From the NCBI GenBank assembly GCA_030531695.1, contig JAUNMV010000002.1, forward strand, positions 1 through 38,587: a DNA stretch of 38,587 nucleotides. Reading direction: 5' to 3'. Under the pieces are notes generated by a model that had not been told where the DNA came from, did not search any database, and saw only the letters and a program-made list of their open reading frames with translations. Source of the stretch: Bacilli bacterium (GTDB lineage Bacteria > Bacillota_I > Bacilli_A > RF39 > UBA660). Position 1 is the stretch's first letter; the number at the start of each line of letters is the position of its first letter. A program made the position numbers and the translations under genes. This document shows positions 1 through 6,416 of the stretch, one piece after another.

Positions 1-261
1 ATCAATATGTAATATACTTCCAGGTAAATAAAAATATTCACTTCTATCTAAATCTATATCATTAAAAGTATCATCTATAAAAGAATCATCATTTTCTTCT
101 ATATTATTAGTTAATCTTAAATCAGATAAATTTGAATCAGCACTTAATCGAACATTAACACCCTTTAAATAAGCTATATCATTATTAATATCTATAATTT
201 TAAAAATAATATCATTATTATAAGAATCTCTAGTAACATAATCTCCAACTTTATAATTCAA
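1..261 (-). CDS. yabG: Sporulation protease YabG, N-terminal 87 residues (cut by window edge)
   Basis: The reading frame stays open to base 1, so only the N-terminus is present. The translation starts NYKVGDYVTRDSYNNDIIFK, then has ALKG-like text (AYLKGVNVRLSAD), an acidic stretch, and ends in LPGSILHID. This order of motifs matches the YabG family, the cysteine-type protease that trims spore coat proteins such as SpoIVA in the mother cell. An in-frame stop lies at 268-270, so the start is the TTG at 261; a GGAGA ribosome site lies 9 bases upstream. It follows rsmA, as in B. subtilis where rsmA and yabG are neighbours. Together with bofA it is the sporulation evidence in the window. The catalytic part lies outside. 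Confidence 0.85.
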   Translation of the reverse strand, partial: MNYKVGDYVTRDSYNNDIIFKIIDINNDIAYLKGVNVRLSADSNLSDLRLTNNIEENDDSFIDDTFNDIDLDRSEYFYLPGSILHID

Positions 262-290
262 TAAATATCATCTCCATTTAAATATATGCA

Positions 291-316
291 AAAAAAAAGA
301 AAGTATTCTAAATACT
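291..316 (-). terminator. Weak intrinsic terminator after rsmA
   Basis: A 6-bp inverted repeat AGTATT/AATACT (302-307 and 311-316) with a 3-base loop is followed on the minus strand by a T-rich run (291-300). The stem is all A/T except one pair each side and it includes the rsmA stop codon, so termination may be partial. Confidence 0.4.
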
Positions 317-1102
317 ATTAGCAATATCTACAAATACTTCCACTGATAATTGTTCTGCACGTACATTTAAATCATAATTATATTTACTTAATACATCACT
401 TATTACATTAAGATCATAATTCTTTAAATTATTCTTTAGATTCTTTCTTTTAAATTGAAAACTATCTAACACAAGTTTTTGAAACTTATCAAAATCATTT
501 AATTGTAATCTATCTTCTCTATTAGTAAAAGAAACTATTACACTATCAACATTAGGTACAGGTACAAAATTATTACGTGATACATTAAATTCCTTCTTAA
601 CTTTAAAATAATAATTTAAAAGAACAGTAATAGATCCATACTCTCTATTACCAGGAGATGTCGAAAATCTATCTCCTACTTCTTTTTGTACCATCATCAC
701 TATCTTATTAAAATTCAATTTAGAATTAATTAACTTCATTAAAATAGGAGTAGTTATATAATAAGGAACATTACTAACAAAATATAAATTATCATAATCA
801 TACTTATCCAAATCTTTTAATAAATCAGCCTCTAAGAAATCACAAAAATTAACATCTACATTATTTAAACCAACTAGTCTACTATATAATTCATCTTTTA
901 AATCAGTATCTATTTCATAAGCAACAACTTGATCAGCAACATTAGCTAATTCTCTAGTCATAATTGCTCCACCAGGACCAACCTCAATAACTAAAGATTT
1001 ACCAGTAATATTAGCACAACTAACTATATGTTTAACAATATTAACATCCTTTAAAAAATTTTGACCAAATTTCTTTTTAAATTTAACATCATACTTCTCC
1101 AT
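308..1102 (-). CDS. rsmA: 16S rRNA (A1518,A1519)-dimethyltransferase RsmA/KsgA
   Basis: RsmA dimethylates two adjacent adenines near the 3' end of 16S rRNA, using S-adenosylmethionine, late in small-subunit assembly. The 264-residue protein carries KKKFGQNFL near the N-terminus, the SAM-binding VIEVGPGGAIMT motif and the NVPYYITTPI catalytic motif (family NxPY), followed by the C-terminal helical domain with VPxPNVDSV. Length is normal for the family. The frame extends to a TTG at 1117, but the ATG at 1102 is chosen because a GGCGGTG ribosome site sits just upstream of it. It lies downstream of the sipW-type gene with about 40 bases between, and upstream of yabG. In B. subtilis rnmV sits just before it; here that place is taken by the SipW locus. 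Confidence 0.95.
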   Translation of the reverse strand: MEKYDVKFKKKFGQNFLKDVNIVKHIVSCANITGKSLVIEVGPGGAIMTRELANVADQVVAYEIDTDLKDELYSRLVGLNNVDVNFCDFLEADLLKDLDKYDYDNLYFVSNVPYYITTPILMKLINSKLNFNKIVMMVQKEVGDRFSTSPGNREYGSITVLLNYYFKVKKEFNVSRNNFVPVPNVDSVIVSFTNREDRLQLNDFDKFQKLVLDSFQFKRKNLKNNLKNYDLNVISDVLSKYNYDLNVRAEQLSVEVFVDIANSI

Positions 1103-1142
1103 ACGAATCACCGCCAAAATTATATCACAAAAAAAGAAATAA

Positions 1143-1751
1143 TTAAATCATTTCTTTTTTCTCTTTAAAACTATTAATATTTATACCAATTATTCCAAAA
1201 ATAGGAATAACAATTAATACTATAAATCCTATTGGCTTATTTATAAAATCTTTTATATATCCTAACTTAGGAAATTTTAAAACTACTTTTCCATATATAT
1301 TTCTAAAATCAACTACTGCAGAATCTTCTATTTTATTATTATCTCCTTTAGTTCTATATACTAAACTACCCGAAGAAATAGTTTGAGTACCTACAACCCT
1401 ATGAGTAATAATAAGACCTTTATATCTATCATCAGTAGATTTAAATGTGATGATATCACCGATAGTTAATTCATTATCACTAACTCTTTTTACTAATACA
1501 GCATCTTTAACTTTAATAGTAGGAACCATACTCGGAGTAATAATAACATAACCACCTATTAAAGGTACAACATTATTACCCTTTTTTACATTATAAACAG
1601 TATCACCTATAACAATTAAGGCAACAAGAGAAATTCCCACAATAACTGTGAATAAAGCAATAAATAAAGCTTTAGTAATAAAATGAAAAAAGAACTTATA
1701 TGTGTCTTTAGAAGAATAATCAGTTGAATTTTCTAAACCATGTATCTTCAT
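1143..1751 (-). CDS. sipW: Signal peptidase I of the SipW (ER/archaeal) type
   Basis: This 202-residue membrane protease should remove signal peptides on the outer face of the cytoplasmic membrane. There is an N-terminal transmembrane segment (about residues 27-50), a catalytic Ser74 in TPSMVPT, His117 in THRVVG in place of the lysine of standard bacterial SPases, and acidic residues around 137-143 (KGDNNKIED), then a second membrane segment (about 173-193). The Ser-His-Asp arrangement is that of SipW, which in Bacillus processes TasA and related matrix proteins. Two genes for related exported proteins lie immediately upstream in the same orientation (1842-3019), so they are its likely substrates (inference). 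A terminator at 1828-1851 separates them. The ATG at 1751 has an AGGGTG ribosome site. Confidence 0.88.
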   Translation of the reverse strand: MKIHGLENSTDYSSKDTYKFFFHFITKALFIALFTVIVGISLVALIVIGDTVYNVKKGNNVVPLIGGYVIITPSMVPTIKVKDAVLVKRVSDNELTIGDIITFKSTDDRYKGLIITHRVVGTQTISSGSLVYRTKGDNNKIEDSAVVDFRNIYGKVVLKFPKLGYIKDFINKPIGFIVLIVIPIFGIIGININSFKEKKEMI

Positions 1752-1768
1752 CTTATCACCCTACTTTA

Positions 1769-1774
1769 ATTATA
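1769..1774 (-). promoter_or_regulatory. Candidate -10 box for sipW
   Basis: A perfect TATAAT on the minus strand lies about 17 bases before the sipW start codon and just after the terminator of the upstream gene. No convincing -35 element is visible at the right distance, so this is a tentative call. Confidence 0.35.
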
Positions 1775-1827
1775 ATACAACTAAAATAAAAATCTAGTAA
1801 AATACATCAAGTAAACATTTAGTGTAC

Positions 1828-1851
1828 AAAAAAAAGACATCTTATGATGCC
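1828..1851 (-). terminator. Intrinsic terminator after the exported-protein pair
   Basis: On the minus strand GGCATC-ATAA-GATGTC forms a 6-bp stem (one G-U pair) followed by eight T residues. The stem contains the TAA stop of the gene at 1842-2447. Confidence 0.7.
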
Positions 1852-2447
1852 TTTCCATGTACTTCTACATCTAAAACAATTTTATCAGTCATATTAGGAA
1901 CATATAAACTAGTATTATCTACCCATGCACGTAATCTATAATTCTCACTAACTGATTTTTTAGTACTATTTGAATAGATAACCATAGAACCAGATTCAGC
2001 ACCCAATTTTGACTTCTTGTTACTTAATTTAAGTTGAACAGGATTACCAGTTGAAGTAAATGTTCCACTCTTTAATTTTTCTAAATAAACTTTTATATTT
2101 TTTGTAGGAACAGTATTATCTTTATTAGGTTTAACAGATATTTCATAATCAATACCAGTAGCTTCATCTAAAGATACAGAAACAGTAAAATCAAAATAAC
2201 TATCTGCTTTATTAATCTTCATACCACTAATATCATCTATTACTTGTACTGTTGTTATATTTAAAGAATTAGAATCATCAGAATAAGATAAATTAATATT
2301 TCCTCCTTCAAGTACTTTTTCTTGCACTTTTTTAGGAGCATTATAATAAAAATAACTAACAGCACCAACTAAACTAATTACCATTAAACTAGTAATTATT
2401 AAACCAACAACAAGTCCTTTAGAGACTTTACCCTTTTCATTATCCAT
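1842..2447 (-). CDS. Putative exported/membrane-anchored protein, SipW-associated, family unknown
   Basis: The product (201 residues) has a short charged N-terminus, one hydrophobic segment at about residues 12-34 ending in SYFYYNAPK, and then a soluble, Thr/Ser/Asn-rich domain with alternating beta-like segments and no cysteine. Its end (YRLRAWVDNTSLY...DKIVLDVEV) resembles the end of the next protein upstream (FILRSWIGDAYS...EVKFVVNVEV), and both share a YxxFxxx...YEIxV...KxYL stretch, so the two look like diverged paralogues. Beside a SipW-type signal peptidase, a role as secreted surface or matrix protein, analogous to TasA/camelysin, is a fair inference, but no TasA signature is clear. 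The gene follows its partner by 5 bases and ends in a terminator. The ribosome site GGAGG lies inside the end of the upstream gene with a longish 13-base spacer. Confidence 0.7.
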   Translation of the reverse strand: MDNEKGKVSKGLVVGLIITSLMVISLVGAVSYFYYNAPKKVQEKVLEGGNINLSYSDDSNSLNITTVQVIDDISGMKINKADSYFDFTVSVSLDEATGIDYEISVKPNKDNTVPTKNIKVYLEKLKSGTFTSTGNPVQLKLSNKKSKLGAESGSMVIYSNSTKKSVSENYRLRAWVDNTSLYVPNMTDKIVLDVEVHGKAS

Positions 2448-2452
2448 AATAA

Positions 2453-3019
2453 TTAATCAACCTCCACATTAACAACAAACTTTACTTCTTTTTCATATGA
2501 ACCAATAGAATAAGCATCGCCTATCCATGAACGTAAAATAAAAGATTTACTCTCTTTAGATTTTATATAACCTCTATATAATCTTTTACCAGTAACTGAA
2601 GAACTAGATCCTTTTAACTTATAAAAAGTAGGAACTGCTTTACCATTAAATCCATCTACAGCTTTATTATTTCCATCAGTTAAATACAATTTAATAAAGT
2701 TAGAATGAACTAAGTTAGGATAATCTTCCATATCAACATATATTTCATAGAAAGTACCATTATCATATTTATTAGTTATTTCAAATTCATAATAACCTTG
2801 AACATTCTTATTATCATCATTATATTTAAAATCTTTTCCCATATTATCATTAAGTGGTAACTTATCAGTATAACTAATAATATTACTTTGAGATGAATTA
2901 ACCTCTAGCTTCATCAAAGATTTTCTTTTTTGACTATTTTGAAGAAACACGACACTAATCGAAATACACATAATCACAATAAGAGAAATAATAATATAAA
3001 TCTTAGTTTTTTTATGCAT
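2453..3019 (-). CDS. Putative exported/membrane-anchored protein, paralogue of the next gene
   Basis: A 188-residue protein with a basic N-terminus (MHKKTK) and a strongly hydrophobic helix at about residues 7-26, followed by a soluble domain predicted by eye as beta-rich (YYEFEITN, FYEIYVDME, FIKLYLTDG, LYRGYIKS, FILRSWIG). No cysteine follows the helix, so it is not a lipoprotein. The C-terminal pattern (LRSWI...FVVNVEV) matches that of the protein encoded at 1842-2447. First gene of the SipW locus; ribosome site AAGGTGGTG. The function is not recognised; cleavage by the neighbouring SipW-type peptidase is an inference from context. Confidence 0.7.
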   Translation of the reverse strand: MHKKTKIYIIISLIVIMCISISVVFLQNSQKRKSLMKLEVNSSQSNIISYTDKLPLNDNMGKDFKYNDDNKNVQGYYEFEITNKYDNGTFYEIYVDMEDYPNLVHSNFIKLYLTDGNNKAVDGFNGKAVPTFYKLKGSSSSVTGKRLYRGYIKSKESKSFILRSWIGDAYSIGSYEKEVKFVVNVEVD

Positions 3020-3045
3020 TTAAATGCACCACCTTACAAACCCCT

Positions 3046-3051
3046 ATTATA
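3046..3051 (-). promoter_or_regulatory. Candidate -10 box for the exported-protein pair
   Basis: A TATAAT on the minus strand lies about 26 bases before the start of the 3019 gene and just beyond the tatD stop codon. The -35 region is poor. It would make the SipW locus a separate transcription unit from tatD. Confidence 0.3.
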
Positions 3052-3074
3052 AATAAAGTTTATCATCAATTATA

Positions 3075-3824
3075 TTACAAGTCAAATAATTGAGACGTAT
3101 TATTAAGGGTAATTTTAGATACTTCTTCATTAGAAATATCAAGTAAATTAGCTATATATTCAGCAATAATAGGAATATTCTTAGAAGAATTTTTCATACC
3201 TCTATAAGGTACTGGAGAAAGATATGGACTATCAGTTTCTAATAATACATTAGATAATCCAATCTCTTTAATAACATTACCTAAATTACTATTTTTAAAA
3301 GTAACAACTCCACCTATACCTAGATAATATCCCATAGATATATAAATCTTAGCAGTCTCAAGACTACCACTAAAACAATGTATATCTCCTTTTAAATTAA
3401 ATTTCTTTAAACAATTAATAGTATCATTAGTAGCATCCCTAGAATGAATTACTACAGGTAAATTATATTCTTCAGCTAATTTTAATTGCTTTTCAAACAA
3501 AATAATTTGCGCTTCCTTTAATTCTTTAGAATAATGATAATCTAATCCTATCTCACCAATACCAACAACTTTAGGATGTGATAATTTATCTTTTAAAAAC
3601 AATAATTCTTTTTCAGTAATAACTTCTACTTGATCAGGATGATATCCAATAGTAACATAAACATCTTCATATTTATCAGCAATATCCAAAGATTCTATTA
3701 TAGAATCATAACTACATCCAGATATAATTATTTTACTAATACCAGCAGCTCTATTTTCTTTTATAACAGTATCAATATCATCATAATCCTCAACAGATAA
3801 ATGACAATGTGTATCAATAAACAT
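3075..3824 (-). CDS. tatD: TatD family metal-dependent deoxyribonuclease
   Basis: TatD proteins are TIM-barrel metallohydrolases with 3'-5' DNase activity linked to DNA repair. The protein shows the family metal ligands in order: FIDTHCHL at the N-terminus, GEIGLDYH in the first third, PVVIHSRDA, HCFSG and ETDSPYLSP. With the ATG at 3824 the length is 249 residues, normal for the family. The frame runs to an ATG at 3851, but GGAGGTG lies 5 bases before the 3824 codon and THCHL normally sits right at the N-terminus. It follows metG, as in many Firmicutes, but a strong terminator separates them; a TATAAT at 3843-3848 between terminator and ribosome site could be its own promoter. Confidence 0.95.
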   Translation of the reverse strand: MFIDTHCHLSVEDYDDIDTVIKENRAAGISKIIISGCSYDSIIESLDIADKYEDVYVTIGYHPDQVEVITEKELLFLKDKLSHPKVVGIGEIGLDYHYSKELKEAQIILFEKQLKLAEEYNLPVVIHSRDATNDTINCLKKFNLKGDIHCFSGSLETAKIYISMGYYLGIGGVVTFKNSNLGNVIKEIGLSNVLLETDSPYLSPVPYRGMKNSSKNIPIIAEYIANLLDISNEEVSKITLNNTSQLFDL

Positions 3825-3848
3825 AAATACACCTCCATAATAATTATA

Positions 3849-3880
3849 CAAAAAATAAGAGTCTAATTATAGACTCTTAT
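3849..3880 (-). terminator. Intrinsic terminator after metG
   Basis: A perfect 10-bp inverted repeat (3855-3864 with 3871-3880, core AAGAGTCT/AGACTCTT) and a 6-base loop, followed on the minus strand by TTATTTTTTG. It begins one base after the metG stop codon. Confidence 0.85.
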
Positions 3881-3881
3881 A

Positions 3882-5399
3882 TTATTTTTCAACTTCTATT
3901 CTTTGGAATAAAGCCTCAGGTTTATTTAAACTATATTCATTATCTTCTAAATAAGATAACTCTTTTCTATCATTACCTAATTGATTAGCAATCTTCTCAC
4001 TAGTTGTTGGTATAAATACACTTAGTAATCTACCACATACTCTAATAGATTCTAATAAATTATAAAGTACAGTCTCTAATCTATCTAATTTAGATTCATC
4101 TTTTGCTAAAACCCAAGGAGTTGTTTCATCTATATACTTATTAGATGCTCTAAGTACTTTAAATACTTCATCAAATGCATCAGCTATAAATAAAGTATCA
4201 ATCTTATTAGTTACTTTATCATATAAAGCATTAATATTATTAATAAATTCTTTATCAACATCTTCTACAACATTTTTATTAGTAATCTTTCCATCAAAAT
4301 ATTTATTACCCATAGAAATAGTTCTTTGAACTAAGTTTCCTAAAGTATTAGCTAAATCAATATTAACTTTTTCAATAAATTGTTCTCTAGTAATATTTCC
4401 ATCTTGAGTTTGACTAACTTCATGTAATAAGTAATATCTAACAGTATCTAATCCAAATTCTTCTACATAATCATCTGCATATATTACATTACCTTTAGAT
4501 TTACTCATCTTATCATTACCTGTTAATACCCAAGGGTGACCAAATATTTTCTTTGGTAATTCTAATCCTAAACTCCATAAGAAACAAGGCCAATAAATAG
4601 AATGAAATCTAACTATATCTTTACCTATAACATGTAAATCACAAGGCCATAACTTATTGAATTCTTCACTACTACCATCAGGATCATATCCTATTTTAGT
4701 AATATAGTTAGTTAATGCATCAAGCCATACATAAACAACATGCTTAGGATCAAAGTCTACAGGAATACCCCATGAGAAAGATGTTCTAGAAACACATAAA
4801 TCTTGAATTCCAGGTTTAATAAAGTTGTTATACATTTCATTAACTCTAGATTCTGGTTTTAGGAAATCAGAATGATTCTTAAATAAATCCTCTAATCTAT
4901 CTTGATATTTACTAAGTTTAAAGAAATAGCATTCTTCTTTTTCAGGATGTACATCTCTACCACAATCAGGACATTTACCATCAACTAATTGAGTTTCAGT
5001 CCAGAAAGCTTCACAAGGAGTACAATATAAACCATTATATTCACCTTTATAAATATCACCACTATCATACATTTTCTTAAAAATCTTTTGTACTATTTTT
5101 TCATGATCTTCATCTGTTGTTCTCATGAATACATCATAGTCAATTCCTAAAACATCATAAATTCTTTTTACTTCACCACTAATATTATCGACATATTCCT
5201 TTGGACTAACACCAGCAGCTTCAGCTTTCTCTTGAATTTTTATACCATGTTCATCAGTACCAGTTTGAAAATGAACATCATAACCTTGTAATTTTTTAAA
5301 TCTAGCAATACAATCTGCAAGTACAGCATCATAACAGTTACCTATATGAGGCTTACCTGAAGTATACGCAATTGCTGTAGTAATATAATACTTATCCAT
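3882..5399 (-). CDS. metG: Methionyl-tRNA synthetase, short form
   Basis: MetRS charges tRNA-Met with methionine. The class I motifs are clear: KPHIGN (HIGH motif) at residues 16-21, a zinc knuckle CTPC...CPDC at about 123-143, and KMSKS near residue 300, then the anticodon-binding helices. At 505 residues it lacks the C-terminal tRNA-binding (EMAP/Trbp111-like) domain that makes B. subtilis MetS about 660 residues. The frame extends to an ATG at 5450, but that part lies within the T-box terminator; the ATG at 5399 has AGGAGGG 5 bases upstream and starts MDKYYITTAIAY, the usual N-terminus. Expression is controlled by the T-box leader directly upstream and it is a single-gene unit ending in the 3849-3880 terminator. 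Confidence 0.97.
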   Translation of the reverse strand: MDKYYITTAIAYTSGKPHIGNCYDAVLADCIARFKKLQGYDVHFQTGTDEHGIKIQEKAEAAGVSPKEYVDNISGEVKRIYDVLGIDYDVFMRTTDEDHEKIVQKIFKKMYDSGDIYKGEYNGLYCTPCEAFWTETQLVDGKCPDCGRDVHPEKEECYFFKLSKYQDRLEDLFKNHSDFLKPESRVNEMYNNFIKPGIQDLCVSRTSFSWGIPVDFDPKHVVYVWLDALTNYITKIGYDPDGSSEEFNKLWPCDLHVIGKDIVRFHSIYWPCFLWSLGLELPKKIFGHPWVLTGNDKMSKSKGNVIYADDYVEEFGLDTVRYYLLHEVSQTQDGNITREQFIEKVNIDLANTLGNLVQRTISMGNKYFDGKITNKNVVEDVDKEFINNINALYDKVTNKIDTLFIADAFDEVFKVLRASNKYIDETTPWVLAKDESKLDRLETVLYNLLESIRVCGRLLSVFIPTTSEKIANQLGNDRKELSYLEDNEYSLNKPEALFQRIEVEK

Positions 5400-5410
5400 A
5401 ATATCCCTCC

Positions 5411-5645
5411 TAAAAATAAAAAAAGCATTATGCATAAGGACGTAAAACACGCGGTACCACCTTATTTCATAATACTTTTATTACACACTTGATAAGTTAA
5501 CGCCTTAATACGTCTAAGCCTACATATCGACTTAGAAGTTCAGAAGCCATACTTTTATTATTTCATCTTGCTTACTTTCACCTTACTAAGCTCTCTAATA
5601 AAGATTCCATAACAAAGCTCTTCATCAACACTTTTCAAAAAAGTT
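5411..5645 (-). promoter_or_regulatory. T-box riboswitch leader of metG
   Basis: The conserved T-box AAGGTGGTACCGCG is at 5450-5463 on the minus strand. The terminator pairs AAAGTATTATG...AATAAGG upstream with CCTTATGCATAATGCTT (5425-5439 and beyond) and ends in a T run (5411-5424). Further 5', stem I features are visible: AGAGAG, a terminal hairpin GCTTA...TAAGC whose loop holds AGGTGAAAG, and CTGAAC at the lower 3' side. By simple folding, the specifier-loop 3' strand reads TATG before GCTTCTGAAC, giving AUG at 5548-5550, the methionine codon expected for metG. Uncharged tRNA-Met would stabilise the antiterminator and allow metG expression. Known: T-box mechanism. Inferred: the specifier position. 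Confidence 0.92.
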
Positions 5646-5651
5646 ATCTGT

Positions 5652-5680
5652 AATTTATCACAAAAAGTAAGAAAAATCAA
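5652..5680 (-). promoter_or_regulatory. Promoter of the metG T-box transcript
   Basis: On the minus strand TTGATT (5675-5680), a 17-base spacer and TAAATT (5652-5657) preceded by TGA, giving an extended -10. It lies between the terminator of the upstream gene and the start of stem I. Confidence 0.6.
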
Positions 5681-5693
5681 GTGTTTTAAATAA

Positions 5694-5724
5694 TAGAAAA
5701 AAAACACTATTTATAATAGTGTTT
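5694..5724 (-). terminator. Intrinsic terminator of the dnaX-to-mfd operon
   Basis: A 9-bp inverted repeat AAACACTAT/ATAGTGTTT (5702-5710 and 5716-5724) with a 5-base loop, followed on the minus strand by a run of T. The stem reaches into the stop codon of the 5723-6373 gene. Confidence 0.8.
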
Positions 5725-6373
5725 AAATATTATCTTTAAATAATCTAGAATTAGATATAGTAAATAAATATCTTTCTGTTTGTTCCTTAACTAAATTCAT
5801 TAATGTAGTATCTTTTATTAATATTTTAATATCTACATTTTCAATCATCTGTCTCTCATAAATACCATTAATAAACTTTTCAATATCTTTAATAATCTTT
5901 TCTTTAATAGTACTATCTATATCTTCAACAAATACTTGATCTATCTTTTTAAAGAACTTTTTAGAACCATCTTCTAAAGAATCTTTTAATATTTTTCTTA
6001 TACTTTTATTAACATTATTAAAATCTTTTTTTAATAACTTTATAACTGATTCAGAATCATTAAAACTATCTACTACACTAATTAAAGTATCATTTCTAGT
6101 TTTTTTTATTTTTTTAGTACACTTAAGTAATTCTTCCCTATAATTATCTAATAATGTACTAAGACCTTCAGTATTAAGTACAATTTTATTTTTTTTTGCC
6201 AAAGAAAGAAACTTAGATTTAATTAAATCCATAGAATCTAGAGGAGGTTTTTTTAATAATGATGTTAAATCCTCATCTGTTAAAACATTAGTATTATTCT
6301 TAATGGTTTCTATAATAGCACTCTTATATGTATTAAAATGTTGTTGTTTAATTTGTTCTATTTGATTCTCCAT
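5723..6373 (-). CDS. Uncharacterised charged helical protein, last gene of the operon
   Basis: A 216-residue protein that I do not recognise. It is highly charged (Lys, Asp, Glu rich), has one cysteine, no signal peptide and no membrane segment, and by eye consists almost wholly of alpha-helix with possible coiled-coil stretches (for example around residues 70-95 and 110-150). No nucleotide-binding or catalytic motif is visible. AGGAG lies 7 bases before the ATG. It follows mfd by 43 bases in the same direction and precedes a strong terminator, so it is probably co-transcribed with mfd and pth. In the B. subtilis order spoVT or other genes follow mfd; this is not SpoVT. Function unknown. Confidence 0.75.
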   Translation of the reverse strand: MENQIEQIKQQHFNTYKSAIIETIKNNTNVLTDEDLTSLLKKPPLDSMDLIKSKFLSLAKKNKIVLNTEGLSTLLDNYREELLKCTKKIKKTRNDTLISVVDSFNDSESVIKLLKKDFNNVNKSIRKILKDSLEDGSKKFFKKIDQVFVEDIDSTIKEKIIKDIEKFINGIYERQMIENVDIKILIKDTTLMNLVKEQTERYLFTISNSRLFKDNI

Positions 6374-6416
6374 AATTTAACTCCTAGCATATTAAATTTA
6401 ACTATTATTAAATAAT

